In this document: positions 27,194-36,112 of the stretch, one piece after another
Layout: every line of letters begins with the position of its first letter
How positions within the stretch are numbered: position 1 is the stretch's first letter
DNA from: Bacilli bacterium
GTDB lineage: Bacteria; Bacillota_I; Bacilli_A; RF39; UBA660
Assembly: GCA_900772415.1 (NCBI GenBank)
Contig: CAAHEC010000003.1
Location: forward strand, 10,349-74,348
Length of the DNA: 64,000 bases
Direction of reading: 5' to 3'
Notes under the pieces: model-generated
Databases searched by the model: none
Seen by the model: only the letters and a program-made list of their open reading frames with translations
What the model was told of the DNA's origin: nothing
Made by a program: the position numbers and the translations under genes

Positions 27194-27700
27194 ATGTATT
27201 ATTTAAATTGTTTTTTTATATATTCTATTCTTGGACATTTAATTGAGACAATAATTTCCATAATAACTAAAACTAATTATAAAAGTGGTTTTTTGTATGG
27301 TTGGTGGACTCCTGTTTATGGTATTGGAGTAGTTATAATACTTTTTATATCAGAATATTTATTTAAAAACTTACATATGAATCGTTTTGTAGAAACTATT
27401 ATTGTGTTTTTTGTTGTTTCTATAGTCTTATCTAGTATAGAAGCGTTAGGTGGGGTTTTAATAGAAAAAATTTTTGGTGAGGTCTTTTGGGATTACTCAT
27501 CACACAGATTTCATATAGGTCATTATATATCGTTAGAAATGACTCTGGTTTGGGGTTTTAGTAGTGTTGTTTTTATATACATTATTAATCCTTTATTAGA
27601 AGGTATTATAAAAAAGATACCACCTTTTATAACGATTATTCTTGTGATACTATTTTTGTTTGATTGTACTAAGACGTTTATAGATAAGAGAAAAAGTTAA
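27194..27700 (+). CDS. PF06541-type multi-pass membrane protein (putative ABC-transporter permease)
   Basis: This 168-residue protein has about five membrane helices and the family pattern YSILGHLIETI, then SGFLYGWWTPVYGIG and WDYSSHRFHIGHYISLEMTLVWG. The family is annotated as putative ABC permease but no ATPase is nearby and the role is unknown. I use ATG 27194 after TTGGTGAT; an upstream ATG at 27167 lacks a binding site. Degraded reading frames lie on both sides, so the gene sits in a small zone of decay between cysS and clpP. Confidence 0.75.
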   Translation: MYYLNCFFIYSILGHLIETIISIITKTNYKSGFLYGWWTPVYGIGVVIILFISEYLFKNLHMNRFVETIIVFFVVSIVLSSIEALGGVLIEKIFGEVFWDYSSHRFHIGHYISLEMTLVWGFSSVVFIYIINPLLEGIIKKIPPFITIILVILFLFDCTKTFIDKRKS

Positions 27701-27739
27701 TACAAAGTTTGTTTGTCTAAACTTGACGAACAATTTATA

Positions 27740-27849
27740 AAAACTTGCAAAAAAGAAAAAACTTTAATAAAAGATATTTCAAAGTAAGTATAGATGTAAT
27801 TGCAAAAACAACTGGTATTACTAAAGAACAAATTGAAACATTAAAATAA
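27740..27849 (+). pseudogene. Remnant of the C-terminus of an Rpn/PD-(D/E)XK transposase-type protein
   Basis: A short open stretch ends VSIDVIAKTTGITKEQIETLK and TAA at about 27849. It is preceded in another frame by KKEKTLIKDISK. The pair resembles the typical tail of Rpn-family recombination-promoting nuclease/putative transposase proteins (a KKEKT...IAK... segment, then IAxxTGLSxEEIExL). Only about 35 codons remain and they are frameshifted. The family assignment is from motif memory and is tentative. Confidence 0.4.
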
Positions 27850-27880
27850 ACGTAAGACTCTATTTTGTCTTACGTTTTAT
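27848..27880. terminator. Bidirectional terminator at the clpP 3' end
   Basis: A perfect 11-bp stem (27848-27858 with 27867-27877) and an 8-nt loop, with A- and T-rich flanks. It ends clpP on the - strand and the remnant on the + strand. Confidence 0.8.
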
Positions 27881-28446
27881 AATATCTTATCAACTAAACC
27901 ATATTCAAGTGCATCAGAAGCATTTAAATAATAGTCTCTTTCTGTATCTTTTTCAATTTCTTTTATATCTTTGCCGGTTTTTTCAGATAGTATTTTATTT
28001 AATTTTTTTCTTAGATAAAGAATTCTATCTGCTACTATTTTTATTTCTGTTGCTTGTCCTTTAACACCACCTAGGGGTTGATGAATCATGACCTCAGCAT
28101 TTGGTAATATGTATCTTTTATCTTTTTTTCCACTTGCAAGTAAGACAGATGCCATTGAGGCCGCCATACCAACACATATTGTTGTTACGTCACTTTTTAT
28201 ATAATTCATGGTATCATATATAGCCATACCAGAAGTTATGTTTCCACCAGGACTATTTATATATAAATTAATATCATCATGATTTCTTGAGTCTAAAAAA
28301 AGCAACTGACTTATTACACTATTTGCAAGATCATCATCAATTTCACCACTTACGAATATAATTCTATCTTTTAATAATCTAGAATATATATCATAGGCTC
28401 TTTCACCAGCATTTGTTTTTTCAATAACAGTTGGAATTAAATTCAT
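27877..28446 (-). CDS. clpP: ATP-dependent Clp protease proteolytic subunit
   Basis: ClpP is the 14-mer serine protease chamber served by ClpC or ClpX. The 189 residues begin MNLIPTVIEKT and hold the triad S97 (GMAAS), H122 (MIHQPLGG) and D171 (DTERD). The length is typical. The gene is monocistronic on the - strand, divergent from the TGS-kinase gene. I saw no CtsR-type or CIRCE operator in the 120-bp divergent interval. Confidence 0.96.
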   Translation of the reverse strand: MNLIPTVIEKTNAGERAYDIYSRLLKDRIIFVSGEIDDDLANSVISQLLFLDSRNHDDINLYINSPGGNITSGMAIYDTMNYIKSDVTTICVGMAASMASVLLASGKKDKRYILPNAEVMIHQPLGGVKGQATEIKIVADRILYLRKKLNKILSEKTGKDIKEIEKDTERDYYLNASDALEYGLVDKIL

Positions 28447-28566
28447 TTTTCTATCACCCTAGTAATATTATGTATAGTAAGTTAACAAATATTACCTAAA
28501 AAATTGTGACTTTTTTCTATATTTTTGTTATTATATTATTAGGATAAAATAAGAGGGTGATTTAAG

Positions 28567-30225
28567 ATGTCTTTAATTAAAGTTAAATATAAAAATGAAG
28601 AAAAAGAATATGAGAAAGGCATATTAATAAGTGAAATAGCAGAGAAATATAAAGATGACTATAAACATGATATATTAGTTGCAACGGTGGATAATAGAGT
28701 AACCAGCTTAGATACCAAATTAAATAAAAATTGTACACTTGATTTTTGTGATATTTCATCTCATAGTGGTCATGTTGCATATGAAAAGGGTATTTTTTTC
28801 TTATTTAGTGTGGCGGTAAGAGAAATTCTTAATTGTGATGTTAAATTACTTCACTCTTTAGATAAAGGAGTATATGGAGAGATACTTACAAATAATTTAA
28901 TATCTGAAGTTACAATAGAAAAAATAAAGATTAAAATGAAAGAACTTTGTAGTAGCAATTTACCTATAACTAAAATAATGGTATCTAGGATAGATGCTAT
29001 AGAATACTATAATAAAATAAATCAAATGGATAAGGCAAATTCACTTAGGTACATTAGTAACTCTAGCATAAGTCTTTATAAGCTTTCTGATACTTTAGAT
29101 TTCTTTTATGGTATATTGCCAAATAATACTAAATTATTAAAAAAATTCAACGTTAAATTTTTAAAAGATAATAAATTTGTTCTTATGATACCGGATAGAA
29201 CGAATTTTGACTTTTTTGAAAATTTCAAACTAATTAAAGATGAAAAATTACTAAGTTCACTAGAAGAAAATGATAAATATTTAGAAAGTTTAAAGATAAA
29301 TACTTCTGTTGAACTAAACAAAATGATTTCAAGTGGTAACTATGGTGATTTAATAAGAGTAAGTGAGGCTATATCTAATAATGAACTTTTTGATATTGCA
29401 GATAAAATAAGTAAAGAAAAAGATTTAAAAGTAGTTTTAATAACTGGCCCTTCTTCATCTGGTAAAACTACAACTGCTAGAAAATTGACTTTATTTTTAA
29501 AAAGCAAGGGATTAAGTCCTATACCAATTTCAGTTGATGATTTTTATATGGATATGAAAGATCGTGTATTAGACGAAAATGGAGAACCAGAAAAAGAAAA
29601 AATAGATGCAATAGATACTAGCTTATTTAATAAGAAAATATCAGAACTGTTAAATAAAAAAGAAGTTTATATGCCAAAGTATAATTTTATAAAAGGTGAA
29701 AAAGAATATGATGAAAAAGTAACTAAAATGGAAGATAATAGTGTTTTAGTTATAGAAGGTATTCACGCTTTTAATGAACAGTTAACTGAGATGATACCTG
29801 ATAAGAATAAATTTAAGATATTCATATGTCCTTTAACTCCACTTAATATAGATAATCACAATATATTTAAATCGGTTGATAATAGATTATTAAGAAGAAT
29901 AGTAAGAGATAATATGACAAGGGGAACAAGTGCTAATGTAACACTTAAATTATGGGAAAATGTAAGAAAAGAGGAAGAAAAAAATATAATTCCTTACATG
30001 AGGGATGCCGATGTTATATTTAATACATCTTTAGCATATGAATTAGGAGTTTTAAAAACTTATGCTGAACCTCTTTTATTTTCTGTGTTAGAAGATGATC
30101 CTAATTATGATGAGGCAATAAGATTAATTAACTTGTTTAGAGTTATTTTAAGCATGCCAAGTGAAAATGTTCCATTTGATTCAATAATAAGAGAGTTTAT
30201 AGGAGGAAGTTGTTTTAAAGATTAA
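28567..30225 (+). CDS. TGS/ThrRS-editing-like fused to uridine kinase (nucleoside kinase)
   Basis: The 552-residue protein starts with a TGS-like domain (1-60), then a region resembling the threonyl-tRNA synthetase second additional domain (HSGHVAYEKG). It ends with a P-loop phosphoribulokinase/uridine kinase domain with Walker A GPSSSGKTT at 294-302. DDFYMD, YNFIKGEKEYD and VIEGIHAFNEQL follow. This fusion is known in Firmicutes and other groups and is annotated nucleoside kinase; its physiological substrate is not settled. ATG 28567 follows GAGGGTGA. It is probably monocistronic. Confidence 0.85.
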   Translation: MSLIKVKYKNEEKEYEKGILISEIAEKYKDDYKHDILVATVDNRVTSLDTKLNKNCTLDFCDISSHSGHVAYEKGIFFLFSVAVREILNCDVKLLHSLDKGVYGEILTNNLISEVTIEKIKIKMKELCSSNLPITKIMVSRIDAIEYYNKINQMDKANSLRYISNSSISLYKLSDTLDFFYGILPNNTKLLKKFNVKFLKDNKFVLMIPDRTNFDFFENFKLIKDEKLLSSLEENDKYLESLKINTSVELNKMISSGNYGDLIRVSEAISNNELFDIADKISKEKDLKVVLITGPSSSGKTTTARKLTLFLKSKGLSPIPISVDDFYMDMKDRVLDENGEPEKEKIDAIDTSLFNKKISELLNKKEVYMPKYNFIKGEKEYDEKVTKMEDNSVLVIEGIHAFNEQLTEMIPDKNKFKIFICPLTPLNIDNHNIFKSVDNRLLRRIVRDNMTRGTSANVTLKLWENVRKEEEKNIIPYMRDADVIFNTSLAYELGVLKTYAEPLLFSVLEDDPNYDEAIRLINLFRVILSMPSENVPFDSIIREFIGGSCFKD

Positions 30226-30262
30226 CTAATGGTACAATATAATAAAGAAAGGAAAATGATAT

Positions 30263-31270
30263 ATGGCAATTAATGTAGCAATAAATGGTTTTGGAAGAAT
30301 AGGAAGATTAGTTTTTAGGCTTATGACGGAAGATAAAGATTTTAATATAGTAGCAATAAACGATCTAACTAATCCAGATGAACTTGCCTATTTACTTAAA
30401 TATGATACTTCTCATAGAAGGTATAAAGTAGATGAGATAACAAGCGATCAAGAAAACATAATAGTTGATGGTAAAAAAATTAGGGTTTATAAGGAAAGTG
30501 ATCCAACTAAATTACCTTGGAAAGATTTAGATATTGATTTAGTATTTGAGTGTACTGGTTTTTTTACAAGTAAGGAAAAGGCGGAAGCACATATAAAAGC
30601 AGGGGCTAAAAAAGTAATTATTTCTGCACCAGCTAAAGGAGATTTAAAAACCATAGTATATAATGTTAATCACAGAATATTAACTGGTGATGAAAAAATT
30701 ATTAGTGCTGCAAGTTGTACTACTAATTGTTTAGCACCAGTAATGAAATTATTATGTGATAATTATGGTGTTGAAAAAGGTTTTATGACAACGGTTCACG
30801 CATACACCAACGATCAGTCAACACTTGATGTTGCCCATAAAAAAGGCTTTATGTCAAGAAGGGGAAGGGCGGCCGCGGCAAATATTGTTCCTGCGACAAC
30901 TGGAGCGGCTAGTGCAATAGGCCTTGTAATTCCTGAACTTAAAGGTAGACTAGATGGAACTGCTATGAGAGTTGGTGTGACGACCGGATCAGTTATAGAT
31001 TTAACCTTGGAATTAAAGAAAAAAGTAACAAAAGAAGAAATAAACTATTTATTTAAATCTAATCAATCTGAAACGATTAAGTACACAGAAGATCCAATTG
31101 TATCTAGTGATGTAATTGGTATTAAATGTGGTAGTTTAGTAGATGGTTTATTAACTAATATAGTAGAAGTGGATAATAAACAATTAGTAAAAATAGTTGC
31201 TTGGTATGATAATGAGATGAGCTATTCATCTCAAATGGTAAGATGTGCTAAATACTTCGCAAATAAGTAA
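30263..31270 (+). CDS. gap: Glyceraldehyde-3-phosphate dehydrogenase (type I)
   Basis: GAPDH makes 1,3-bisphosphoglycerate with NAD. The 335 residues have the Rossmann NGFGRIGR (8-15), the catalytic Cys152 in SCTTNCLAP, HAYTNDQ, RGRAAAANIVP and the C-terminal WYDNEMSYS. The Shine-Dalgarno is AAAGGAAA and a TATAAT is at 30238-30243. A strong terminator follows, so it is transcribed apart from pgk, although the two lie only 1.4 kb apart. Confidence 0.97.
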   Translation: MAINVAINGFGRIGRLVFRLMTEDKDFNIVAINDLTNPDELAYLLKYDTSHRRYKVDEITSDQENIIVDGKKIRVYKESDPTKLPWKDLDIDLVFECTGFFTSKEKAEAHIKAGAKKVIISAPAKGDLKTIVYNVNHRILTGDEKIISAASCTTNCLAPVMKLLCDNYGVEKGFMTTVHAYTNDQSTLDVAHKKGFMSRRGRAAAANIVPATTGAASAIGLVIPELKGRLDGTAMRVGVTTGSVIDLTLELKKKVTKEEINYLFKSNQSETIKYTEDPIVSSDVIGIKCGSLVDGLLTNIVEVDNKQLVKIVAWYDNEMSYSSQMVRCAKYFANK

Positions 31271-31291
31271 AGTTCCTATAAGGAACTTTTT
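31269..31291 (+). terminator. Terminator of gap
   Basis: A perfect stem AAAGTTCCT/AGGAACTTT (31269-31277 with 31281-31289) and Ts. It begins at the gap stop codon. Confidence 0.85.
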
Positions 31292-31353
31292 AGTTTCTTA
31301 TTTTTATATTTCATGTTATAATTATCTTGTAAAAATAAAGAAGGTGGTTAAAA

Positions 31354-32634
31354 TTGAACGAATTTAATTATTCTACTGATGTAGAGTATGAAACTAAACC
31401 TAAGAAAAAGTTTCAAATAACGAGGGGCATGCTTATACTTATAATAGTTATTTTGGTTATTTTAATTACTGGAATAGTAATAATAGTTAAAAACGTAATT
31501 AATAAACAGAAAGAAACATATACTATAAATGATTTTAATAGATTGGAACAGAGAATGAGTGAGGAAGCTCAAGTTTATGTATCCCAAAAAAATATTGTTT
31601 TGACAGATTTAGAAACAAAAATAGATTTGTCCGTGTTGTTAGAAAAAAACGGAGGAAACATTGATTCTAATAAAGTAAAAGCATCTAAAATTTGTTCTGG
31701 TTATGTTATAGTTTCAACAAACATTAACTATAAGTCTTATATAAAGTGCGGTAATTTGTATACTACAACGGGTTACGTAAGTAATGATGTAACTACTACT
31801 AAGGAAGTTAAAACGACAACACAAGATAAAGAAAAGCCTACTATAACTTTAATAGGTGAAGATACAATGAATATAAACATTAATACTAAGTTTGTTGATC
31901 CAGGTGTAAAAGCTATTGATAATATAGATGGTGATATAACATCTAAAGTAATAAAAGAAGGAAGAGTAGATACAAGCAAGACAGGTACTTATGTAATTAT
32001 TTATAAGGTACAAGATAGAGCTAAAAATGAGGCTACTATAAAAAGAACCATTAATGTAATAAATGTTAGAACAACAACTAAAGAAGTGGCTACGACAAGA
32101 CAAAACAAGACAACAAAAAAGACTGTAGTTACAACAAGAAGGGTAACTACCCCTCCTACTATTATTTTAAGAGGACAAAATCCTATAACAATTATTTTAG
32201 GTAGCAATTATAATGATCCTGGATATTATGCAACTGACTGCTTCTCAAATGATATAACATCCAGAGTAAGAGTATCAGGTAACTTAGATACTTCTAAAGA
32301 GGGGAGATATTATATCAATTACAATGTAACTGATAATTATGGAAATAAGGCTAGTAAAACTAGAACTGTTATTGTAAAAAGAAAAACAATTGAATTATCT
32401 GGAATAAATGTATCTCCAAATGCTATTACTTTAACAAGAGGCCAAACATATACCTTAACCGTTTATTTTACTCCTAATGATGCAACAAATAAAAGTGTAA
32501 CGTGGAGTAGTGATGATCCTGTAGTTGCAACAGTAAGTAATGGAGTTATAACTGCAAGACAAAGGGGTAGAGCCATAATTAAAGTAACCGCTTACAATGG
32601 AAAATATTCAAGTACAATAGTAACTGTAAAATAG
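31354..32634 (+). CDS. Membrane-anchored surface protein with Ig-like and BIG2 domains
   Basis: The 426-residue protein has a short cytosolic part, one membrane helix (about 26-46) and a long extracellular region. Two DUF5011/HYR-type Ig-like domains (about 160-235 and 265-345) are joined by Thr-rich linkers (TTTKEVATTRQNKTTKKT). The C-terminal domain (about 350-426) looks like BIG2 (YTLTVYFTPNDATNKSVTWSS). No LPXTG-type sorting signal is seen. The start is TTG 31354 after GAAGGTGG, because the first in-frame ATG falls at residue 26. An extended -10 (TGTTATAAT, 31314-31322) and a terminator make it a single-gene unit. Confidence 0.75.
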   Translation: MNEFNYSTDVEYETKPKKKFQITRGMLILIIVILVILITGIVIIVKNVINKQKETYTINDFNRLEQRMSEEAQVYVSQKNIVLTDLETKIDLSVLLEKNGGNIDSNKVKASKICSGYVIVSTNINYKSYIKCGNLYTTTGYVSNDVTTTKEVKTTTQDKEKPTITLIGEDTMNININTKFVDPGVKAIDNIDGDITSKVIKEGRVDTSKTGTYVIIYKVQDRAKNEATIKRTINVINVRTTTKEVATTRQNKTTKKTVVTTRRVTTPPTIILRGQNPITIILGSNYNDPGYYATDCFSNDITSRVRVSGNLDTSKEGRYYINYNVTDNYGNKASKTRTVIVKRKTIELSGINVSPNAITLTRGQTYTLTVYFTPNDATNKSVTWSSDDPVVATVSNGVITARQRGRAIIKVTAYNGKYSSTIVTVK

Positions 32635-32656
32635 GAATTAAATTCCTATTTTTTTA
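32628..32656 (+). terminator. Terminator of the Ig-like protein gene
   Basis: A perfect 12-bp palindrome (32628-32639 with 32641-32652) that includes the stop codon, followed by Ts. Confidence 0.8.
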
Positions 32657-32665
32657 TGATATAAT
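32657..32665 (+). promoter_or_regulatory. Extended -10 of pgk
   Basis: TGATATAAT (32657-32665) lies only 17 bp before the pgk GTG. The predicted transcript would start in or just before the Shine-Dalgarno (GGAGGG, 32672-32677), giving an extremely short leader. Confidence 0.5.
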
Positions 32666-32681
32666 TGAATTGGAGGGTAAC

Positions 32682-33866
32682 GTGAAAAAAACAATAGAAG
32701 AATTTAATTTAGAAAATAAAAAAGTTATTATAAGATGTGATTTAAACGTTCCTATCAAAGACGGCGTTATACTTGATGATAATAGAATAAAAATGAGTTT
32801 AAAGACAATTAAATACGCTATAGATAAGAATGCTAAAGTTATTTTGCTTTCTCATTTAGGAAGAATAAAAAACTTATCAGATAAAGAAAAAAATAGTTTG
32901 TATCCTATATCGGTAAGATTATCCAAGTTGTTGGGCCAAAAAGTGTTTTTTGTAAATGAAACACACGGATCTGTGGTTGAAGATGCAATCTCTAATATGA
33001 AACCAAAAGATGTTATTTTGTTAGAAAATACAAGATATGAGGATTTACCAGATAAAAAAGAAAGTACATGTAATCCCATATTATCTAAATACTGGGCAAG
33101 TTTAGGTGATATATTCATAAATGATGCCTTCGGAGTATCTCATAGATGCCATGCCTCAAATGTTGGTATTGCAAAAAGACTGCCATCAGGCATAGGATTC
33201 TTAGTTCAAAGCGAAATGAATGCTTTAAATAAAATTTTAAAAGATATTAAAAGACCGTATACTGTTATTTTGGGCGGTGCTAAAATGAATGATAAGATTA
33301 AGGTTATAAATTCATTAGTGGAAAAGGCTGATTATATATTATTAGGTGGAGGTATTGCTAATACTTTCCTAGTGGCTAAAGGCTATGACCTAAAAAAGTC
33401 AGTTTATGATATAGACAGTATAAAAGTTGCAAAAGAACTTCTTGAAAAATATAAAGAAAAAATAATATTACCTGTTGATGGTTACGAATATACAAAGTAT
33501 TGTGATTCTAAAAATAAAGAGTATTGCAATTTAAAAACGGTATCTAATAATAACATGGTATTAGATATTGGACCCGAAACTATTAGAATATTTTCTAAGT
33601 ATATAAAAGAAAGTAATACCATATTTTTTAATGGTCCAGTAGGTGTTTTTGAATTTGATAACTTTAGTTATGGAACAAAAAAAATACTAGAGGAGATGAA
33701 ATATTCAAAGGCCAAAGTAATAGTGGGTGGTGGAGATTCTGCTTCTGCTGCAATAAAATTCGGTTATAAAGATTCATTTTTCCATATATCAACAGGTGGT
33801 GGTGCATCATTAGAATATATATCCGGTAATGCTATGCCAGGTATAGAAGTAATAGACGATAAATAA
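32682..33866 (+). CDS. pgk: Phosphoglycerate kinase
   Basis: PGK makes ATP from 1,3-bisphosphoglycerate. The 394 residues contain RCDLNVPIKDG, SHLGR, the hinge region with VILGGAKMNDKI, FNGPVGVFE and the C-terminal GGGDSASA motif followed by STGGGASLEY. The start is GTG 32682, eight or so bases after GGAGGG; the TTG at 32670 is part of that ribosome binding site. The gene begins a four-gene run pgk-flippase-glycosyltransferase-tpiA. Confidence 0.96.
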   Translation: MKKTIEEFNLENKKVIIRCDLNVPIKDGVILDDNRIKMSLKTIKYAIDKNAKVILLSHLGRIKNLSDKEKNSLYPISVRLSKLLGQKVFFVNETHGSVVEDAISNMKPKDVILLENTRYEDLPDKKESTCNPILSKYWASLGDIFINDAFGVSHRCHASNVGIAKRLPSGIGFLVQSEMNALNKILKDIKRPYTVILGGAKMNDKIKVINSLVEKADYILLGGGIANTFLVAKGYDLKKSVYDIDSIKVAKELLEKYKEKIILPVDGYEYTKYCDSKNKEYCNLKTVSNNNMVLDIGPETIRIFSKYIKESNTIFFNGPVGVFEFDNFSYGTKKILEEMKYSKAKVIVGGGDSASAAIKFGYKDSFFHISTGGGASLEYISGNAMPGIEVIDDK

Positions 33867-33885
33867 AAATAAACGGGAGTAAATT

Positions 33886-34905
33886 ATGAAAAATAAAAAA
33901 ATTAATATAATTATTTTAATTTTTGCTTTGTCATTAGTTCTTTATTTTACGTTAAAAGATAACTTAGAGGGAGTAATAAAGGAATTATCTAATATAAATA
34001 TCTTTATTTTCGTAATATCAATATTAACTTACATGCTATCCTTAGTTTTTAAATCCATAAGCTTACATATTTTTATAAAAGAAAATGGTAGTAAAAAATA
34101 TAAATTCAAAAATACATTCGCGTTAACTTTAATCGGACAATTCCTAAATGGTATTACTCCTTTTCAGTCTGGGGGTCAACCATTTCAAATTTATTTATTA
34201 AAAAAAGAGGGTTTTAGAATAAGTGATTCAAGTTGCGCTATGATTAAGGATTTTATATCTTATCAAATAGCACTTATAATAATGGGGGTTTTAGCACTTT
34301 TAATTAACCTAAAACTAAAAATAATTAATTTAAACTTGCTAATTTTTATAGGATTTATGATTAATATAGTAGTTTTGATTGTTCTTTTTTTGTCAGTTTT
34401 TGCAAAAAAAACAATAATGAAATTAGCAGATAAATTAATAATTTTATTAATAAAGATTAAAGTAATAAAATATGAAGATACTTTTAGAAAAAAAGTTATA
34501 GATGGATTAAATAATTTTTATGAAGGTGGGATTGAGTTAAAAAATGACAAAACAAAACTTATGATATCAGTTTTAACTAATATAATGAATTTAAGTCTTT
34601 TATATATAATTCCATTTATCATATTTAAAAGTGCTAATTGTAATAATGTGACTATATTAGGAAGTTTATCACTTACGGCATTTGTTATGTTAATAGGAAA
34701 TTTTATACCTATACCAGGAGCAACGGGCGGGATAGAATATGGTTTTATAAGTTTTTTTGGAGCTTATAAAATAAATAGTGTATTACTTTCTAGTTGTATG
34801 TTGCTTTGGAGATTTACTACATATTTTTTTGGTATGTTAGTTGGCTTTATAGTTTTAATTTGGAAAGAAGGGTTTAAAAAAAATGAGAATAGGACTTTTT
34901 ACTGA
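33886..34905 (+). CDS. UPF0104/MprF-type flippase-like membrane protein
   Basis: The 339-residue protein has about eight membrane helices and the lysylphosphatidylglycerol synthase transmembrane-family motifs GQFLNGITPFQSGGQPFQIY and IPGATGGIEYGF. It lacks the MprF synthase domain. Such stand-alone proteins are thought to move lipids or glycolipids across the membrane. The start ATG 33886 follows CGGGAG. It overlaps the next glycosyltransferase gene by 23 bp, so the two are probably made together and may act on the same glycolipid. Confidence 0.83.
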   Translation: MKNKKINIIILIFALSLVLYFTLKDNLEGVIKELSNINIFIFVISILTYMLSLVFKSISLHIFIKENGSKKYKFKNTFALTLIGQFLNGITPFQSGGQPFQIYLLKKEGFRISDSSCAMIKDFISYQIALIIMGVLALLINLKLKIINLNLLIFIGFMINIVVLIVLFLSVFAKKTIMKLADKLIILLIKIKVIKYEDTFRKKVIDGLNNFYEGGIELKNDKTKLMISVLTNIMNLSLLYIIPFIIFKSANCNNVTILGSLSLTAFVMLIGNFIPIPGATGGIEYGFISFFGAYKINSVLLSSCMLLWRFTTYFFGMLVGFIVLIWKEGFKKNENRTFY

Positions 34906-36112
34906 TACTTATCCCCCTTATATTAATGGGGTATCAACAAGTGTTTTAATGCTAAAACAAGGATTAGAAAAATTAGGCCATAAAGTATATGTAGTAACCG
35001 TAAATAGTGAAAACTTTCATTATAAAAAGGAAGATGACGTTTTAATGATTCCGGGTGTTCCAATTGGAATATTGGATTTTAGAATGACAAGTCTTTACCC
35101 ACTTAGAGCCCAAAAAATAATAAAGAGTTGGAATCTTGATGTAATTCATACTCATACAGAATTTGGAGTTGGCAGTTTTGCAAGGCTAATAGCAAAACAA
35201 TATAATATTCCGCTTGTTCATACATATCATACGATGTATGAGGAATATATATATTACATAACTAAAGGCTATTTTGATGGTGCATCTAAAAAATTAGTAG
35301 AATATTTAACTTTATTTTTGTGTGATAAAACGGTTGAAGAATTAATTGTACCAACTAAAAAGACTTATGATTTATTTAAGGAAAAATATAAAGTTAAAAG
35401 GGATGTTCATATAATTCCAAGTGGTATTGATGTAACAAGATTTTATAGGGAAAATATAAATAAAAAGGAACTTGAAAATTTAAAAAAAGAACTAAATATA
35501 AAAAAGGATGACTTTATAATTTTATATGTAGGAAGAATTGCTAAAGAAAAAAACATTGAGTTTTTGATTAATAATCTAAAGGATATATCAAAGAAGATAC
35601 CAAAAACTAAAATGGTAATAGTGGGCGATGGTCCAGATATGAATGATTTAGCACTTTTGGTTCATAAAAATAAATTAGATAAAAAAGTAATATTTACTGG
35701 TAAGGTGCCATGGAATGATATTCCGAAATATTATCAATTGGCAAATGTTTTTGTAACATCTTCTAAAACGGAGACTCAAGGTTTAACTGTAATAGAAGCT
35801 ATGGCAGCATCTAAAGTAGTTGTTGCAATAAAAGATGAGAGTTTTCTTCTTGTGATGACAGATCAACAAGACGGTTTATTTTTTGAAACAGAAGAAGAAT
35901 ATAAAAACTTAATATATAAAATATACAGTGACAAAAAATTTGCGGATATGATAGCAAAGCAGGCCAGAATAACAGCTAATCAGTATAACCCCGTAGTTTA
36001 TGCAAAAAGAGTTTTGAAAATATATGAAAGCGTTATAAATAAAGATACTAATGTGTTCAAAAAAGTAATTCATAATGTACGTAAAGTAATAAAAAGGGAT
36101 GATGACAATTGA
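34883..36112 (+). CDS. GT4 glycosyltransferase, probable diacylglycerol glucosyltransferase
   Basis: The 409-residue protein has the two Rossmann halves of GT-B enzymes. It starts MRIGLFTDTYPPYINGVSTS, has the GHKVYVV, IHTHTEFGVG and HTYHTMYEEY stretches, and the donor-site pattern ETQGLTVIEAMA. These resemble Acholeplasma/streptococcal 1,2-diacylglycerol 3-glucosyltransferases, which make monoglucosyl-diacylglycerol for the membrane or lipoteichoic acid anchor. The basic C-terminal tail fits membrane association. It overlaps the flippase gene upstream and tpiA downstream (ATTGA). Confidence 0.82.
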   Translation: MRIGLFTDTYPPYINGVSTSVLMLKQGLEKLGHKVYVVTVNSENFHYKKEDDVLMIPGVPIGILDFRMTSLYPLRAQKIIKSWNLDVIHTHTEFGVGSFARLIAKQYNIPLVHTYHTMYEEYIYYITKGYFDGASKKLVEYLTLFLCDKTVEELIVPTKKTYDLFKEKYKVKRDVHIIPSGIDVTRFYRENINKKELENLKKELNIKKDDFIILYVGRIAKEKNIEFLINNLKDISKKIPKTKMVIVGDGPDMNDLALLVHKNKLDKKVIFTGKVPWNDIPKYYQLANVFVTSSKTETQGLTVIEAMAASKVVVAIKDESFLLVMTDQQDGLFFETEEEYKNLIYKIYSDKKFADMIAKQARITANQYNPVVYAKRVLKIYESVINKDTNVFKKVIHNVRKVIKRDDDN

